Source of the DNA: Strix aluco
Taxonomy: Eukaryota > Chordata > Aves > Strigiformes > Strigidae
Length of the DNA stretch: 64,000 bases
NCBI RefSeq assembly: GCF_031877795.1
Contig: NC_133932.1
Location: 90,859,994 to 90,923,993, forward strand
Direction: 5' to 3'
Numbering within the stretch: the stretch's first letter is position 1; the number at the start of each line of letters is the position of its first letter. The notes beneath the pieces were generated by a model that was given only the letters and a program-made list of their open reading frames with translations, ran no database searches and was not told where the DNA came from. Below are positions 12,421 through 26,721 of the stretch, piece by piece. Both the position numbers and the translations under genes were made by a program.

Positions 12421-15340
12421 CCTGTAATAAATCAAGGCAAACAACAAACTATGTGATGGCCAAAATTGTAGTGGAAAAGTGAAAAATGTCCCATAGTTTT
12501 TTCTTTTTATTAAAAATAACCACACTGTACTGTGATAATCATAATATTTTTTTTAAGTTTTCAGCCAGTCCAAAGCGGTGATGTGTCAAGCTTTGCAAAA
12601 ACACCAATTCATCATTTCCTTCCCAGTATTTTTCCCTCCCTCCTGTCACTACATAGTTAAAGTGAACTGATGACAGCAAAACCTTAAGCAAAATGCTTAT
12701 CCCCTTTTCTAGCTAATACTAGTGGGTAATTACCTCTCAGCAGTTGCTACAAATCTATCCTGGGTCAGATAGAACTGCTCATAAACTTCTTCCATCAAGC
12801 TATAGCATTCATTTCCCTCTGAAAACATCTATTTTTGTTTAGAAAGTAATGCATGAATATCATTACATGTTAAATGGCACTATACACATATAGACCCTTC
12901 TTTGATTGGTGTGGAATTCTGTTGCTCATGCAAATGGGTGACTGAGAGCCCTGGTGGATCCAAGCGTGGTGTGGGTAAGGAAGGGATGGACCAATCAGTT
13001 TGACAAAATAATGTCACAAAAAGTCAGTCAGACTTCCAAAGTCCTGCTATCCCAATGCCATCTCAAACACAGATTGGTTCCTCCTCAAGACTCCCATTCA
13101 AAAGAAATTCTTGGAATCATAAATGAAGCAGTAGTCACACAGGGACAGAAGGACACAAGGGCAATGGTCCCAGGCTGCTCTGTGGTGCTTCTCCATAACC
13201 TATCCGTGCTTATGGATATTATATATGTTCTATTTCAAGAAACTCTGAAGTCCTTAAGAGAAATAAGGTAGCAGTCAGTATCAGCAGTCACTTATTTCAG
13301 GTTTAGATGTTACATATCTTGACATCCAGTTCTTTGCTATTTCCATTTGTTCAAAAAATGTATAGCTCTTCATTTAAAGGGGAATGGCCAAATGCCGGTG
13401 TCAGTCAGATGGTGGAACGTCAGCAGCAGTTTCTTGTTGCAATGTTACTTAATCTGTATAGATAAGACAAGTCAAAGAAGGGTCTTTTCAATTTTGGACT
13501 GAGGCCAAATCTATAACAGTGAAATAAGTAGGCTCGAGCTATTCCATGGCACTGAGGCTGAATAGCATGGGACAGCCAACATCCATACAGTTAACCTCTT
13601 GGTTTTCAAGACAAAATAGCTATACTCTAACTGTTTGTTGGGAATAGCTCTTTCCCCTGCTAACTCCAGAAGCATGCTCAGGTATTGTTTGGGAGGGTGA
13701 TAGCTAGCCACTAGAGCTGTGCTATGGACTATAGCATACTTTAACAGCATGGACCTCCAAATTCCTGTGCCTGGAATGTTCCCTGGGAATGTTCAGTTTA
13801 CTTATACAGATGTAGTCAGATGTTCTTGGGATGATAAGAAATGTTAACTTTCTGCCACATCTGAAACAGTCTCTGCAGTGAGAATGTAGAAACAAAAAAG
13901 ACTGAAGTCTTTTATTTTCCTTTCTTCTACCCTTCTTTCCTCATGCACTGCAGAAAAAGAGTAGATTCTAATCAGATTCTTTTTTTTCTCCATACTGATA
14001 AGACATAGGACATAAGACTTTTAAAACAATAACATGTTTTAGAGGTAACATTATTTTCACAGAATAGAACAGTTGGGAACATTTCCCCTCATCTTCCTCA
14101 GTCTATTACTGAGAAGAATGTGTAAGCCTTCTGTTTTCTCAGTTTTCCTTAGTCTGTATGAGGAGCTGCTTCAGTAAGGTGCTGAGCAGCCTAGTAGACA
14201 CAAGGAGCTGCATCTTTGGGGTATGCAGGTGAACAGATCTCACTTTGTAGTTTCTCTATGTCATTTTTTCGACATTGTAAGGAGTATCTATTTGGGGTTT
14301 CAATATTTTCCTTTGTTCAACTGGAGAACAGACTTCTGCTTGTGTCTTCTTTATGCATGGCCCAGAAAAGAGGCTTATGTTATGACTTGGAGCCATTGTT
14401 TCTCAGATCTGGGCAGACAACCATCTTTCCTAGACATTTCAGACTCAGATGCAAAACAAGGATTACATATGCATGCCTGTGCAGATGAGTATGCCAGTGG
14501 TGAGAGCATCTTGGTAAATCCAGAACTATGAATTCATTCTGGAAAAAATATAATTGTCAGTGACTGTAAAAAGTACACATCTGTGGCTACAGATGAGTGA
14601 GAGTGAATAGGTTATCCTGTTTCAAAGAGAAAATAAAAATATTAGGTGGAGCAGCAAGGGTAGGAACCTTTTAGAATGAGAAGTAAGGTTTATGAAGACA
14701 TCAGAAAAGAGGTGGTTTGTGACACAAGCCAAACCTAGGCCCAAATGTGCCAACTTGTACTAAACATGTAAAGCCCTTATTGTGGCCCTGTATTTTCCAG
14801 TCCACCCAAGATTGGGACATTTTGGAAATCATGTAACATAATTTCTTCTCCCACAACTTGCAGCATCCATTTTAAACTCAGGAGAGGCTGAGCAATTACC
14901 CAGATCAAACCTTTGGAATTTACTGTGTTTGTCCATTGTTATAAGAAAAGCTTTTTCAACACGTGCTTTTGATGCCCTGTTCTTTTACGTTGTGCTTTGA
15001 AACCCATTGCCCATTATGTCAAATGCAGACAAATAGTAATGTGAATTTATTATATCGACAAAGCTCCAGTGGACACTAATTCCGAGCCAACAATGTATTT
15101 CATTTGGAACCAAGTCCAGATTTCAAGCCAGTTTTCTGGAGGCTGAAACCATTTTAAGACCAAGCACTTCAAGCACTGACTTTGTTGTCATCAGTTATCT
15201 CTATTTTTCAAACTGGGCACCTAAGTCGATGCTAGGCAAAAAGGTCTGAAGTAATAATCATTGCAAACTCCTATAGTCCCCCTGCAGAATTTGGAGAACT
15301 CATCCTAAGTAAACCTATCTGAAATGCATTCATATGTATC

Positions 15341-15362
15341 GAGGAGAGGAGAGGAGAGGAGA
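15341..15362. repeat. (GAGAG)n microsatellite
   Basis: About four copies of a gagga/ggaga pentamer. Confidence 0.93.
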
Positions 15363-18286
15363 TAAATCACTTGCCTCAGACAAATTCTACCCATTTAACT
15401 TCATTGGTGGGGCCTAGACATTCTAATAGAAAGGCTTGGGCTTGCTCTTCAGCTCTGAGGACAACTGGTCTTGTTAAGAGTCTCTACTGAGAAATGTTTT
15501 CACCTCCCAAAGAAGAGTGGCATCATTCATAGTACCTCTTGGGAACAGACCCTCGGGTGTACTCTCAAATGCTCTGACATCATATAGATAGCTATTGCTA
15601 GTCAAACCATGTCAGGGACTACTCTAACAACTTAAAAATACTGACAACTGCAGAATAATGCATGAGCTCATGCTTTCATATTGCTTAGTTTTCTAATAAG
15701 CTATGATGAAAGAGACATGTAAATTAAGAACGTTATTGCTCTAAGTTTCCTTTCTTATTAATAGGAGAGATAGGTCCTTCAGATTTCATATGGCCCAGAT
15801 CTCACTCTGCATATGTTATCTTTTCCCATTGAATCTAGGGGTTCTGGGAAAACTAAACTCTAAGTAGAAATGACTCAGTTAAGTTCCTACATTAGTTGGA
15901 ACTAAAACAGTCCAAATTTTGCCACTCATATTTATCAAACTACTTGCATGATAATTTAAAGTTCTCAGGTCAAAATCTGTCTTCAGTGTTACTTGTGCAC
16001 ACCCAGCCAGACAGCGTAGGCCATCAAATCCATTCAACTTACTTTTTGTACAATAATGATTTTCAGTTTCAGATTTTCAGATATTGTGAATAGTTTTAAA
16101 CATTTTGATGCTCTATTATAGAAAATTTCCATTTATCAGAGAACATTGCCTTTTATTAAGTACAAAAAATGTTAGACTGTCAAAGTCTTTTCATTAATGT
16201 AGAGTATCCTGTGTCCTTTACTCATGACATATTTATTAAACCTGGATTTTGTCCAGAAAAATATACCCCTGGTGCTAATTTATTTCTTTTGGTATCACTG
16301 TTTTTAACTTTAAGATAATTGAATTCACCGAAGATATTTATTATAAAGGACCCTGTCCTGTCCCTCCAGAAGCCCAATGGGAGTGCTATTATTGATTTCC
16401 AGAAGAGTAGGACTGGGTCCAAATTATCTCAGTCAATGCCAAGAAAAAGTTTGTTTTGGTCTCAGCTTTTGGCTAGTTCCTTATACCCAAAATAGAGATA
16501 AAGGAAACGTTTCCTCTTGATCGTGAATATTAACCCATTTGAATCAAACTATGTCTTACAGTCTGACTGTGATTTCAGAAATGGAAACTGTATGGAATGT
16601 GCAACGAGCCATTGTTTAGAAAAAGTGATCTGAATTTACTGGTGGCTTAAATGGTGACTGAAGTTACACATGAAGAACTAGTTCATTAGGAAACAGATGT
16701 TGAGAAGAGGAATAAATGATAAAAAAGGCAATATGACATCAACTGCCCTTGAGTGGATGTAAAATTTATGTGACAAGACACAGAGGAAGATGAGGAAACT
16801 CAAGAAGCACAACAAAGAGATGCAGGAAAAAGCTTCTCTTTTTAACTTATTTATCCAAACCTAAATCTTCTTCCAGCTAAAACTCAGACACTGGGCTTCA
16901 CCTCATCTAGCTTTAAACATCTAGAATCTTGAAAATCAAATCTGAACTAGTCACTATACTCTTACCAGACTCAAAGGAGAGAGAATGGTATATTGCCCAG
17001 AAGACAAATCCTCTGAGCAATCTTATGCCCTGATGTCCAGATGCAATTAATCACCTTCAGAGGCAACTGATTTCATTCATGCAAAGAAATCTTATAAAAA
17101 CTACTTCAGGTTTAGCATCTATCATGCATATGCCTAGATCAGAAATTACTCTCATGTTGTTTTTCTCTGTCCTTGTTTCTCGCAGGCCTGTTTCTTTCAG
17201 GGCCTGTTTTTACAAGTCGTCTCTCACAAGAGTACAGCCCCAGCACACTTTTTGTGGATAAACAAGGACATCAGGAAAAACAGAGCTCCATTTAGCCAGA
17301 ATCCATCCACCATTGCCTAGGCATTGCTGAAGGTCTCATTTGCATCATACTCTTTGAGACACAACGCAGGGCTCCACAGACAACCTATGGCAAACCTGCC
17401 AAGACTCATTAAGCTATTTAGGTAGCTCTCCATCTAGGTTTAAAAAGGGATGGGCTTTTCTTCTTCCCTGTTCCACAGCTGCCAATTCCCTTACAGTTCA
17501 GGCTGAAACATTGTTTTGCCAGATGACCCTTTTCCATCAGCTGCTTATCTTCTCCACTATCTGCATTACAAGTGGATCCATCTCTGACTCTGTGAGAGCT
17601 GTCTGCTTACATTTGAGGTGAGTGGCTCACTAGCTGTATGTCATTCCCCCCTGTGCAGAAGGCAGCTCCAAGGTCCACTGTAACCCTGTCTTCAAGGCCT
17701 CCCTGGAACTTGCAGGATATGTCTGTATCAGTAAATAGGATTAGCCAGGGACACAACGATCAGTGGCATGGCACAACTTACTTGGACACATCTAAATCCT
17801 CTTCCCCCCACTCCATACACACCAAAACAGGGTGGCTGTGTCCAGATTTCTTACTGGAACAGTCTTTATCATGCATTATCCCCATAGCACACCCAGGCAT
17901 TATCTAGGCCAGTGCTAGCTGTCACAGACATAACCACAGTGCTGTGTGGGGCTTCTCTGAAGAGTGGAGAATTTAACCCATCCATCAGTTAATAAGAAAC
18001 CCTGCCAAATCTTGCTCTTGCACAATAATGTTTAGATCCATAGCTGTTCATGGTGCTTAGCAGACTGTCATGGTCTTGAAGCAAATCACCTGTCAAGAGG
18101 AGGCAATAAGTGGGACATGAAGACCTCAGAAACGATGGTTGACTTACATTCTTAAGAACATATTAATCACTCAGCCACTGATATGTGGTAGGAAACACAG
18201 ATTACACATTTGCAGCTAATATGAAAAAATTAGGAAAGGTATCCAATTCTCTAGCTGTTCCGTTACTTTTTATTCCAGATGCAAGA

Positions 18287-18306
18287 AATATATATATATA
18301 TATATA
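18287..18306. repeat. (TA)n microsatellite
   Basis: About nine to ten TA dinucleotides, then tacatacac. Confidence 0.93.
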
Positions 18307-20909
18307 CATACACCAGTTTCATGTTTCGCCTATTGAGCCTGCTGGGGTTTAAAATGTTAAATGGGGTAAAGAGGTTGTTTAAAATAACAACTGCAAAAGA
18401 AATTATGAGAAAGGAGGTGGACTATATCTTTTTTTAACAGTGAGGGTAAGCACAGAGATACCTTGGCAGGCTCATTGCTGGTCTGAAGTAGAACAGTATT
18501 AACTAATCCCAATTGCCTTATACCATCAATAAACAGCAGTACATCTGTCCCTCTGCACTTATCAGTCCATAAAAGGGCTTTAAATTTAGTAGGAATTAAT
18601 TTTAACATTGTTACATTTGTACTGACAAGACACTTTTGGCAAATTGGATGTTACTACAAAAACTATCATACAGCAGACAAAATTGCAATTGCATTCTTAA
18701 ATGTTATGGCATCTTATCTTCTTTGCCCTAATTCTCATGGCTTTTTGCTCTTTGCATCTGGACTTCTGGCATAACACAACTATGAAAGAAATGTGCATTT
18801 CAGTCAAGTGATTCAAAGGAAGGATTGCATCAATCTAAATGTACAGGACTCATGTCTGAGGGATGTAACTTGTACATAACCAGGAAATTCCCACTAAAAT
18901 AAAGTGTCTTGTTTGCAAGGGCATACTGTGTCTAAAATAGAGGAAGGAGTGTTCCTCATTCACGTCATTAGAGTAGGCAGGCAAGAAATCTGTAGTGAGG
19001 ACATGGGCTAATGGGTTATCATTCTCTTATATTTAATCTAAAAATACAGCTTTGGTACTTTATTTTTAACATAATAGGAGCAAGTTCATTCTGCTGACAA
19101 TGAACAGAAATAAAGGAAATGGCTGAGATATCATGAAACCCTCTATGACATTTCACCCAAATTAGAATGACCCTTTTGGAAGCTGCAATATTTGCACTTG
19201 CTTTTCTTCATTGTCATTTAATTTTCTTCCTCTAATGCTAATCAGAAACATAAGTGATGAGGAACCAAGTGAAAGATAGTTATTGCACAATTTCAGTCCT
19301 GACTAGAAATGAAAAAATGCAGAAATGGCCATACACTGAGTTTTCAGTAGGTTAAAGCACACTCCAGATAACATGAGGTTACAATGCTTTGAATCTCTGT
19401 TCAGTTACTTTACACATTTTACATGATCCCATTCTAAAAGACAATTGCATATGAATGTCAAACACACCAAAGAAGAGGGACATGGGGCACATGAGTAAAT
19501 TCATGAACCATTTTATCTGCTATGCAGATCACAGAAGACAAAGGTGTGCTAGAGTTGGTTTTGTAGGCCACCAGGAGGCTGGCATGGTGCAGAATGAGAA
19601 ATGAACAATACAAACTGGGAATGGTGAGAATGATGCAAGGCAGAAGAACCTTGAAAACCACAGCATCTACTTATCATTTTTCAAGATGCTGAATTTTTAT
19701 GAATAGGACATTCTCAGTATCTACAGTTAAAAAACCCTGGAGAATTTATTCCCTGCTTACAAAGAGTCTTGAGCAAGATAGACTCATGTAGACTGCAGCT
19801 AAGTTTGGAACAAGGTTTCTAAGACTTTGTCACCTGTTTGTATAGTCTTTCTGGAACATAAAGCTGAAATTTCAGCACAGAATTAAAGACACTATATTCC
19901 GCCCACTTATTGCAGAATCACAGCCCTTACTCAATTATGGGGAAAAGACTATAAATATGTCCATAAGAACATACTCGCTTTATGAAGGACTCAAGGGAAG
20001 TATAAGCCTCTGAAAGCAGAAAAGGAACAAGATCAAGTTTCCAGAGGTAAAAAATGAAACAGTAGAAGAAAGGTCAGCAAATTCAATCTATGAAGGGTAG
20101 GTGAGAGGATAGCAGCAATGTTTGAATATCAGTTTTGTCAGAACAGATATGTGGGTCATACTGTTAGCCTGTGAATCTGTGAATATGGAGGTCTCTCTGG
20201 GCCTTGTGATACATTCATGTCATATTCAGAAGCTTTGAAGCAGGAGAGTTGGAGAAGAAACCAGAGGGTTTATCTGAGAAGAAAAAGTATTCTGTGACTG
20301 TGGCTTCCAGTAAAGTTCAAGTTCTTCTACAGAAAGATGAAGTCAAAGCTACAGAAATACATGAGATATTACAGGAAGAGATATACCAGAAGCTGGATTC
20401 AATGTCTGGATGAAAAAGCCAAAAAGACCAGGGAAAAGTGAAGAAAGTAGCTGTTGGGGAGATGTTGGGGAGAATATGATTTTGCTGTCCTTGAAACTTA
20501 AGGGAAAGAGATATAGGTATTCTTCTCTAGCAAAGCAAAGAAGGAAGGGTCATGAAGGGGAGGTCATGAAAAAATTATACCTAAAGGTCAAGGATGGGGA
20601 GAGAGGTAAAAACAAGTTAGGGAGAACTTTTCCCTGGAGAAATCAAAATGTATTTTTGAGCAGGAAGTAGGTTTGGAGAGTTCCTCTTGAAACAAGAATA
20701 CTCCATTTCCTGGAGATTAAAAATAGATTGCTGTTAGGAGCAAAGAGGTCCACTTCAGAGAATGGTGGTTTGATCTGAGAACAAATACATGACCAGGCTA
20801 CTAGAGCATCTACGGTAGCTTATTGTAGATCTGTTGACTCAGAAACAAGCAAGATGATGTTCTGTTAATGGCTTCAGGTGGAGTAAGTGTCATGGAACAC
20901 AGGTCTGTG

Positions 20910-21423
20910 CAAGCTGGGTACAAGAGTTCTGTCTTCCTCAGTACAACAGAGATACAGAGCTACTGGAGAGATTCCAGCAAAGGGCCACAAAGATGACTAA
21001 GGGATTGGAGCACCTCTTCTATGAGAACAGGTTGAGAGAGCTGAGACTGTTTATCCTAGCAAAGAGAAGGCTCAGGTGGGATCTTATTAATATATGTAAA
21101 TACCTGAAGGGATGGTGCAAAGAAGATGGAGCCAGGCTCTTTTTCATGGTGTCCATTGACAGGATAAGAGGCAATGGGCACAAACTGAAACACAGGATTT
21201 TCCCTCTGAACATAAGGAAATATTTTTTTATTGTGAGGGTGACTGAGCACTGACACAGATTGCCCACAGAGGTTGTGAAGTCTCCATTCTTGGAGATATT
21301 CAAAAGCTGCCTGAACACAGTTCTGGGCAACCAGCTGTAGGTGGCCCTGATTGAGTGGGGGGGTGGACCAGGTGACCTCCAGAAGTCCCTTTCAACTTCA
21401 ACCATTATGTGATTCTGTAAAGA
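20910..21423 (+). mobile_element. CR1 LINE, 5'-truncated, 3' end present
   Basis: The + strand runs from the CR1 block like ttctgtcttcctcagtac through the ORF2 C-terminus (a frame at 20993-21253 reads TKGLEHLFYENRLRELRLF) to the 3' end tgtgattctgtaa. The ORF carries stops and is dead. Confidence 0.92.
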
Positions 21424-22718
21424 GTAGTGGCTACCAAACTTACTCAACTGAGGTTGAAGGACCAGAGACAGCAGGAGAAGATGTCACACAAAATCACAGC
21501 ATTTAGAAACCAAAATGTATTCCAGAAAAACAAAACAAAACAATTCCAGTGTACTTGGAAGAAGAAAGGACAGCAAACTAAAGAAGAGTCCATTGTGTAG
21601 CAACAGAGTGGTCTGTCTTTTATAGAGGACTTGCAGGTTGCAAGTCAATACTTGTATGAGTTATGTTAAAGGATTATTTTAATAGTGGCCATGCACCTGA
21701 GCAAAAGAACACTCTTTGGCCTTTAAGGCCAGATTCCACAGTGTGTCAAAGTAATGTGAAACACGTCTGGAATGGAAGGAAAGATATTGAAGACAGAATC
21801 ATCCTGTCAACGTCAATAGCAAAGTCAGCTTTTGAGGCTTCTTCCAGAGGCCACCTTCTATAAACAAAACAGCATCTGAAGAAAGAATTTCTGTTTTCTC
21901 TTGGCTAACAGCATATGATCCTCTAGCACTAAATATAGATGTATGTAAAACTGACATTCACAGTTTGAGCCTTTACCATATAAAGGGAGAAGTCGTGTTA
22001 CTCCATGACCACATTTTCTTAATTGGTGGAGGCGAGATTTTGCTGCAAAATGTTCAAGATAACAATAACACATGCCTGTATTCAATATATTAAGGACTGT
22101 ATTTGATGAGGTCCTGAGAAGACATGCATCTATAGTAACTACAGAATGTGTATGTAGAATACAAATCCCTCAGCAGTACCTTGAGAAGTTAAAGTAGCCA
22201 TCTCAGCAAGCAGCTGCACTGATTTGAAAAGGTGTGGTTTCAGTTCATAAGATCTGGGCCTCCCAAATGCCTCCTACCAAAAATGTGGTGTCCAGTGGGA
22301 CTAGAAATGTTAGGAGCTTCCTAAAAAGTATCATCCCAGCTTCAGTCTTTGCTGACCTGCAGAAGAGAGTGCTCTAACCTTCTCTGCACTGAGAGCTGAC
22401 GAGATACCCAGCTATTTCCATGGCCAACATCCAAAAGTGAGAAAATGGCCAAGCACTGTTTTTCATCCACAATCCAACATTTGTTTGAAATAAAAGTGAA
22501 GAGCTTCTTCAAAGGTCTGATCAGCAAAGACCTGTTTGCACATATAAGATCTTTTTATGTCTTAGAAAAACTTAGAATCTAAGGATGTGATGTAGATCTG
22601 TTAGAAAGCCTTTTCTAGGTCTCTGTGAGCATTTGAATAGCTTCCAGTCATACACATAAACAGTAGTCTTACCTCTTAGGGTATATGGCATCTGAACATT
22701 ATCTCTTGCTTATCTCCC

Positions 22719-22762
22719 TGGGTAAATAATCACTGCATTCTGGGTAAATAATCACTGCATTC
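22719..22762. repeat. 22-bp perfect tandem duplication
   Basis: Two identical adjacent 22-bp copies beginning tgggtaaataatcactgc, 23 bp before the CR1 stub at 22785. Confidence 0.95.
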
Positions 22763-22784
22763 TGTCGGTGCAGTTTGGTGAAAG

Positions 22785-22838
22785 TCATAGAATCACAGAA
22801 CCATTTAGGCTGGAAAGGACCCTTAAGATCATTGAGTC
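22785..22838 (-). repeat. CR1 LINE, 3'-terminal stub
   Basis: tcatagaatcacagaa followed by ccatttaggctggaaaggac and a cttaagatcattgagtcc block, which is the reversed CR1 3' terminus, only about 54 bp long. Confidence 0.85.
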
Positions 22839-25800
22839 CCCTCAAGGAAACAACTCTTGCCTTAGAAATGGAAGTGTCTCCCTCTCCAACCCGAGAAGAG
22901 AATTCCAGGGATTATTTTAGTTGTTAGGGAGTGCAGCCATGTTACTGACCAGAAGGAGCCTCGGTGCCTCGTGGCAAGAGCTGGCTTTCATCACCATTAC
23001 TTAGGGCTGACCCCACAGTAATAGATTTGATTTGGAGTTAGTTGGAACCATCCTGAACAGAGACAAGCATGAAACAAACAAGGAACCTGTGGACAACCAG
23101 CTGTCTAGCACCTGAGATCTCTCCCCAGCCCTCTTTTATTTCATAGTATGGATTTCTTTAGCAATTTTTAACTGAATGGTTTTATTGGTGTACAGTTTAT
23201 CAGTACAATTTAAATCGGTATGTGGTTGTGGGTTCTTTCTATCCAGATGAATGCTGTGTTTGTATTACATGGCCACACTTGCAGAAAAGCATGGATGAGT
23301 GAATCACTGCATCTCTTGTTGACGTCAGACATTTTGTCTGGAAATGAATTTAATTCAGACTTGAAAGGCTCATCTGGAGTGATTTCTGTTCAACAACATA
23401 AACAATGTATGGTCAGTTACCACCTCCTTTGTACAAACGCATACATTTCCCAGCAGCTGAAAAATGTACTTTTTTTTTTTAACAACTGAACTTATCTAGG
23501 CTTCCTGGGAGATTCTGATCCAAACTCCTACTACAATTGGAATTTAAAAGTAAACTTGGTCACCTTTATTCTATTGAAGTAGTGTGGAAAAAAGTGACTT
23601 TATTAATTTCCATAAAATTCAGAAATGCTGCTCTTTCAAACCTGCAGCTACATTCCCAAACCCATTTTAGTAGCTTTTCCCTTAAGAGACAGTGATTCAG
23701 TGTATTTTATACCTCAAGTTAATTATATGCTGCTATATTAGTTTCAGAATTTTAATTTACCTTGTGATTTCCTTTGCTGATGCTGAATAGAAAGGATGAG
23801 GGGAATAAGTTTTACTAAGTGGCTTATTATTTTTAATCTTAGAGTTAGATGGGAAAATAAAATTTCAGTTAGCAACCAGTCTGACTTAAAGGCTTGAACT
23901 TTATTCCATACAAAAATCCTTGAATTCATATAAATAAGGACTATAAGAGACAGACAAATGTCTTCTTAGTACAAATTTGATTGTCTTTCACTGTTTTGCA
24001 TCTTGCTGTTTTAAGATAAAATATGGAATAATTTACAATGTAATCTACATTAGAACAGGTATCTGCAAACTTCATGTTTCAACTGTGATATCTACTGCTA
24101 TTTTTTTATTATAACCTTTTATGATAAATATTGTTCCACTGTTTCAAGAATTAGGTATAATGTCAATATCCTGCAGTTGACAGCCAACACTATAATTTAT
24201 AGAAGTTGCTTAGCTTTGTAGGAGAAGAGACAAAGCATAGTTACACATCACACTAAAAAGAATTTAATATTTTTGCATAAATTTAGACTAAGGGGAAAAA
24301 AATGAGACAGATAATGTTTTCTTCTGTATTATCTGCCCAGTATATAAACGTGTGCAGTTACAAAACTGCAATATCCTAATTTCTCAAAGCACATTTACTC
24401 CTTTAAAATTGTCAGTGGTAATATTTCTGTGGTAACTTCTAAAACACAGAAAACTATTTTCTGACTTTAATTCACCTCATGCATCTAACGCGTGGCTCAC
24501 ACTGAGACAGTGTTATTCTTTGTATTCATCCCAGACTTGACCCAGTTAGTAAGCAAATTTCCACCAGACTCAATAAAAAGAAAAGCAAGCCTGATGGGTC
24601 AGATTTCGGAGGCTACATGCTTACTGAACAATGTAAACAGAAAATTAATGAGAATTGCAAGAGTACCTGCAAGCTCATGACAAAATTCCCATTGATTCAA
24701 TGAGCATAACGTGAGTTAAAATATACAATCCTGTGGTGTGTCTCACGAGCTTGTTAATGAAAGGGTTTTCAGATGCCATAATTGTGACCACTACTCATGA
24801 TTTATACTACATATAACAGAATAACCTTTAAAGTCTTTGTGTTGTTAAAATCATTCTGGTGTTGATTACAAGTTATCCAGTCTATTTACTTTCTGTATGG
24901 CACTCCAAAGTAAAAAAAATAAAAAGTCAGAGCTAGAGTATTATCAGTCATTGATGGAAACATTGCATCTGACATAATTAAAATAGTGACTGGCTATAAT
25001 TCATATAATTGTTAATAGCCGATGGAGTGGAATGCAGTGGAAGTGCACCATCTAATAAAATGAGTGTCAGACAGTCTGAAGGATCTTTTGGACAGTGGTC
25101 CAGCTTTCTCTGTTTTGTACAAAAGTGAACTTTCTGTAGCACAAAGAATATTTCTGCTTTCTAGGAAAAAAAAAAGCCAGATACACTAGCAGCTGTTGGT
25201 ATAATCTTATATAATGAATTCCATACAGTTCAGCAAGGCATTTCTTCCATAGCTTAATTAGCAGACGCCACTTAAGGGGCACCGGTCTATTATATTTACA
25301 GATGCTTTTCTCTTGTTGCAATCTAGTTTAACTGGTTAGTTGCTTCTTCATTTAAGCTACAGTTAATTTGCCAAGATATCCACTATGCTCTCAGTATTTA
25401 ATACAGTATTATCTTAATCCCCACATAAATTTATGTGAAACTGTGTTTTCCTTTACTTTTCATTAATTAAAGCAGACTTGTACTGCAGCATATGCTCTTT
25501 CTAATTTCTCAAATATACTAATCTCTGAAAAACCAGAGTAGAAAAAAAGAAAAAAAAAAGGGTGGTAAATTTAGCTAGCTGTATTTCCTTGATTGATTGT
25601 TCACCATAACCAAGAGTAACTATGAAAAGAGCTGGTCCAGGCAGGCTGCTGGCAGTCAGAAACAGCTTAGATGCTTTGTCACATTTTGTGCAATACTACA
25701 GAGCAATGTGCTTCGGGTATCAGCAGCTGCCTGGAGTTCTGTATATACTAAAAGTTTTGCTAAAAATTTCTGAAACTAAATTGCTATTACTACAACTTCA

Positions 25801-26116
25801 AAAGTTGAACTAAGTGGCAGCAGTGGTGTTGCTACCAAACAGTAGCAAACATATCTTGTGAAGTTGTGCTATCAAAAATGTCAGCAAATATATCTCAATC
25901 TAGATTGCAGTTGCAATCTATTTCTTGATGGTCAGGATCACCATACAAGCCTTTGAGATTTAGCAAGAACCTTGCAAGTAAGAAGCATTTCGAGATAAAA
26001 GTTAATGCTATGTTATTTGGTAAGAGTTTCTAATAAAAATCAATACTGTATTTAGCAAAACATTGCTCACTCATGGATTGGAAATTGAGCAAATGCAGAA
26101 GTGAAAACTGAAAAGA

Positions 26117-26123
26117 CTTTGTT
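26117..26123 (-). promoter_or_regulatory. SOX-type site upstream of EDNRB
   Basis: CTTTGTT on the + strand is AACAAAG on the - strand, a match to the SOX consensus WWCAAWG, about 2.0 kb before the start codon. SOX10 is known to activate EDNRB in neural-crest derivatives. Matches this short occur by chance. Confidence 0.3.
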
Positions 26124-26444
26124 TAAAGTCCCCAGGGCTCAGAATACTATAGGGTTAATTCAATGTTCACACTTTTGTCATTGGAGACCATCGACCCTGG
26201 TGCTGCAAAACGAATCCTGCTGCAAAACAGTGTCTGAAAAAGCCTGAACCTGAAAAGATCAGTCTTCCAGCCAGAGTGCAATCAACCTCCAGCTACCCTC
26301 ATACAGTTTAAAAGTGACTCTGGTGCCTTTATTTCACAAATACTGCAATGCAAAATGGGGAAGAAAAATGAATGTGGCAGCTAAATTAGGAAATGGATCA
26401 GGAATGATTAAATAGGAAAGGTGCTTGATACAGCAGACTTTTAA

Positions 26445-26451
26445 ACAAAGA
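26445..26451 (+). promoter_or_regulatory. Second SOX-type site upstream of EDNRB
   Basis: AACAAAG on the + strand, about 1.7 kb before the start codon and about 330 bp from the opposite-strand site at 26117. Same motif core, inference only. Confidence 0.3.
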
Positions 26452-26705
26452 TGGAGATGTGAAAAGGAAGTTAAATGAGGACAAGAAATGGCTGTCTGCT
26501 GCTGTAGCTGAAGATGTTAGCAGGAGATGCTGGAAAGATGAGCTAGATCAGACCAGCAATGCTGGGGAGAGGTCTGAAAGAAACATTTGGTTTTCAGTGT
26601 TTTCCCCTGCAGGGGGTATCTCAACGATGTCGGTTGAGTGGGTCACTTCTGTAATGAAGCGTTTATACGTTCACGTTCTGCGTATGATTGATCTTCCAGC
26701 ATGAT

Positions 26706-26721
26706 TAAAAAAAAAAAAAAA
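26706..26721. repeat. Poly-A tract
   Basis: Run of about 16 A between the upstream SOX-type sites and the CpG island. Confidence 0.9.

Larger units (their letters stand above)
9906..20909. other. Intergenic DNA, 11 kb with no interspersed repeat recognised
   Basis: Holds the simple repeats listed separately and the possible regulatory element near 11.8-12.2 kb. An ttcactta-like word recurs at 11006-11035 (cttaattcacttaactcact). About 20.2-20.7 kb is purine-rich on the + strand. No gene was recognised. Confidence 0.65.

Noticed and set aside
12954..13271. 105-codon frame
   Set aside because: No domain or splice-flanked conserved block; consistent with chance in a window this size.
15341..15362. 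Short direct repeats as a CRISPR-like array
   Set aside because: A pentamer microsatellite without spacers in a vertebrate genome.
20410..20670. Lys-rich 86-codon frame
   Set aside because: Follows from a purine-rich + strand stretch; no domain and no exon signals.
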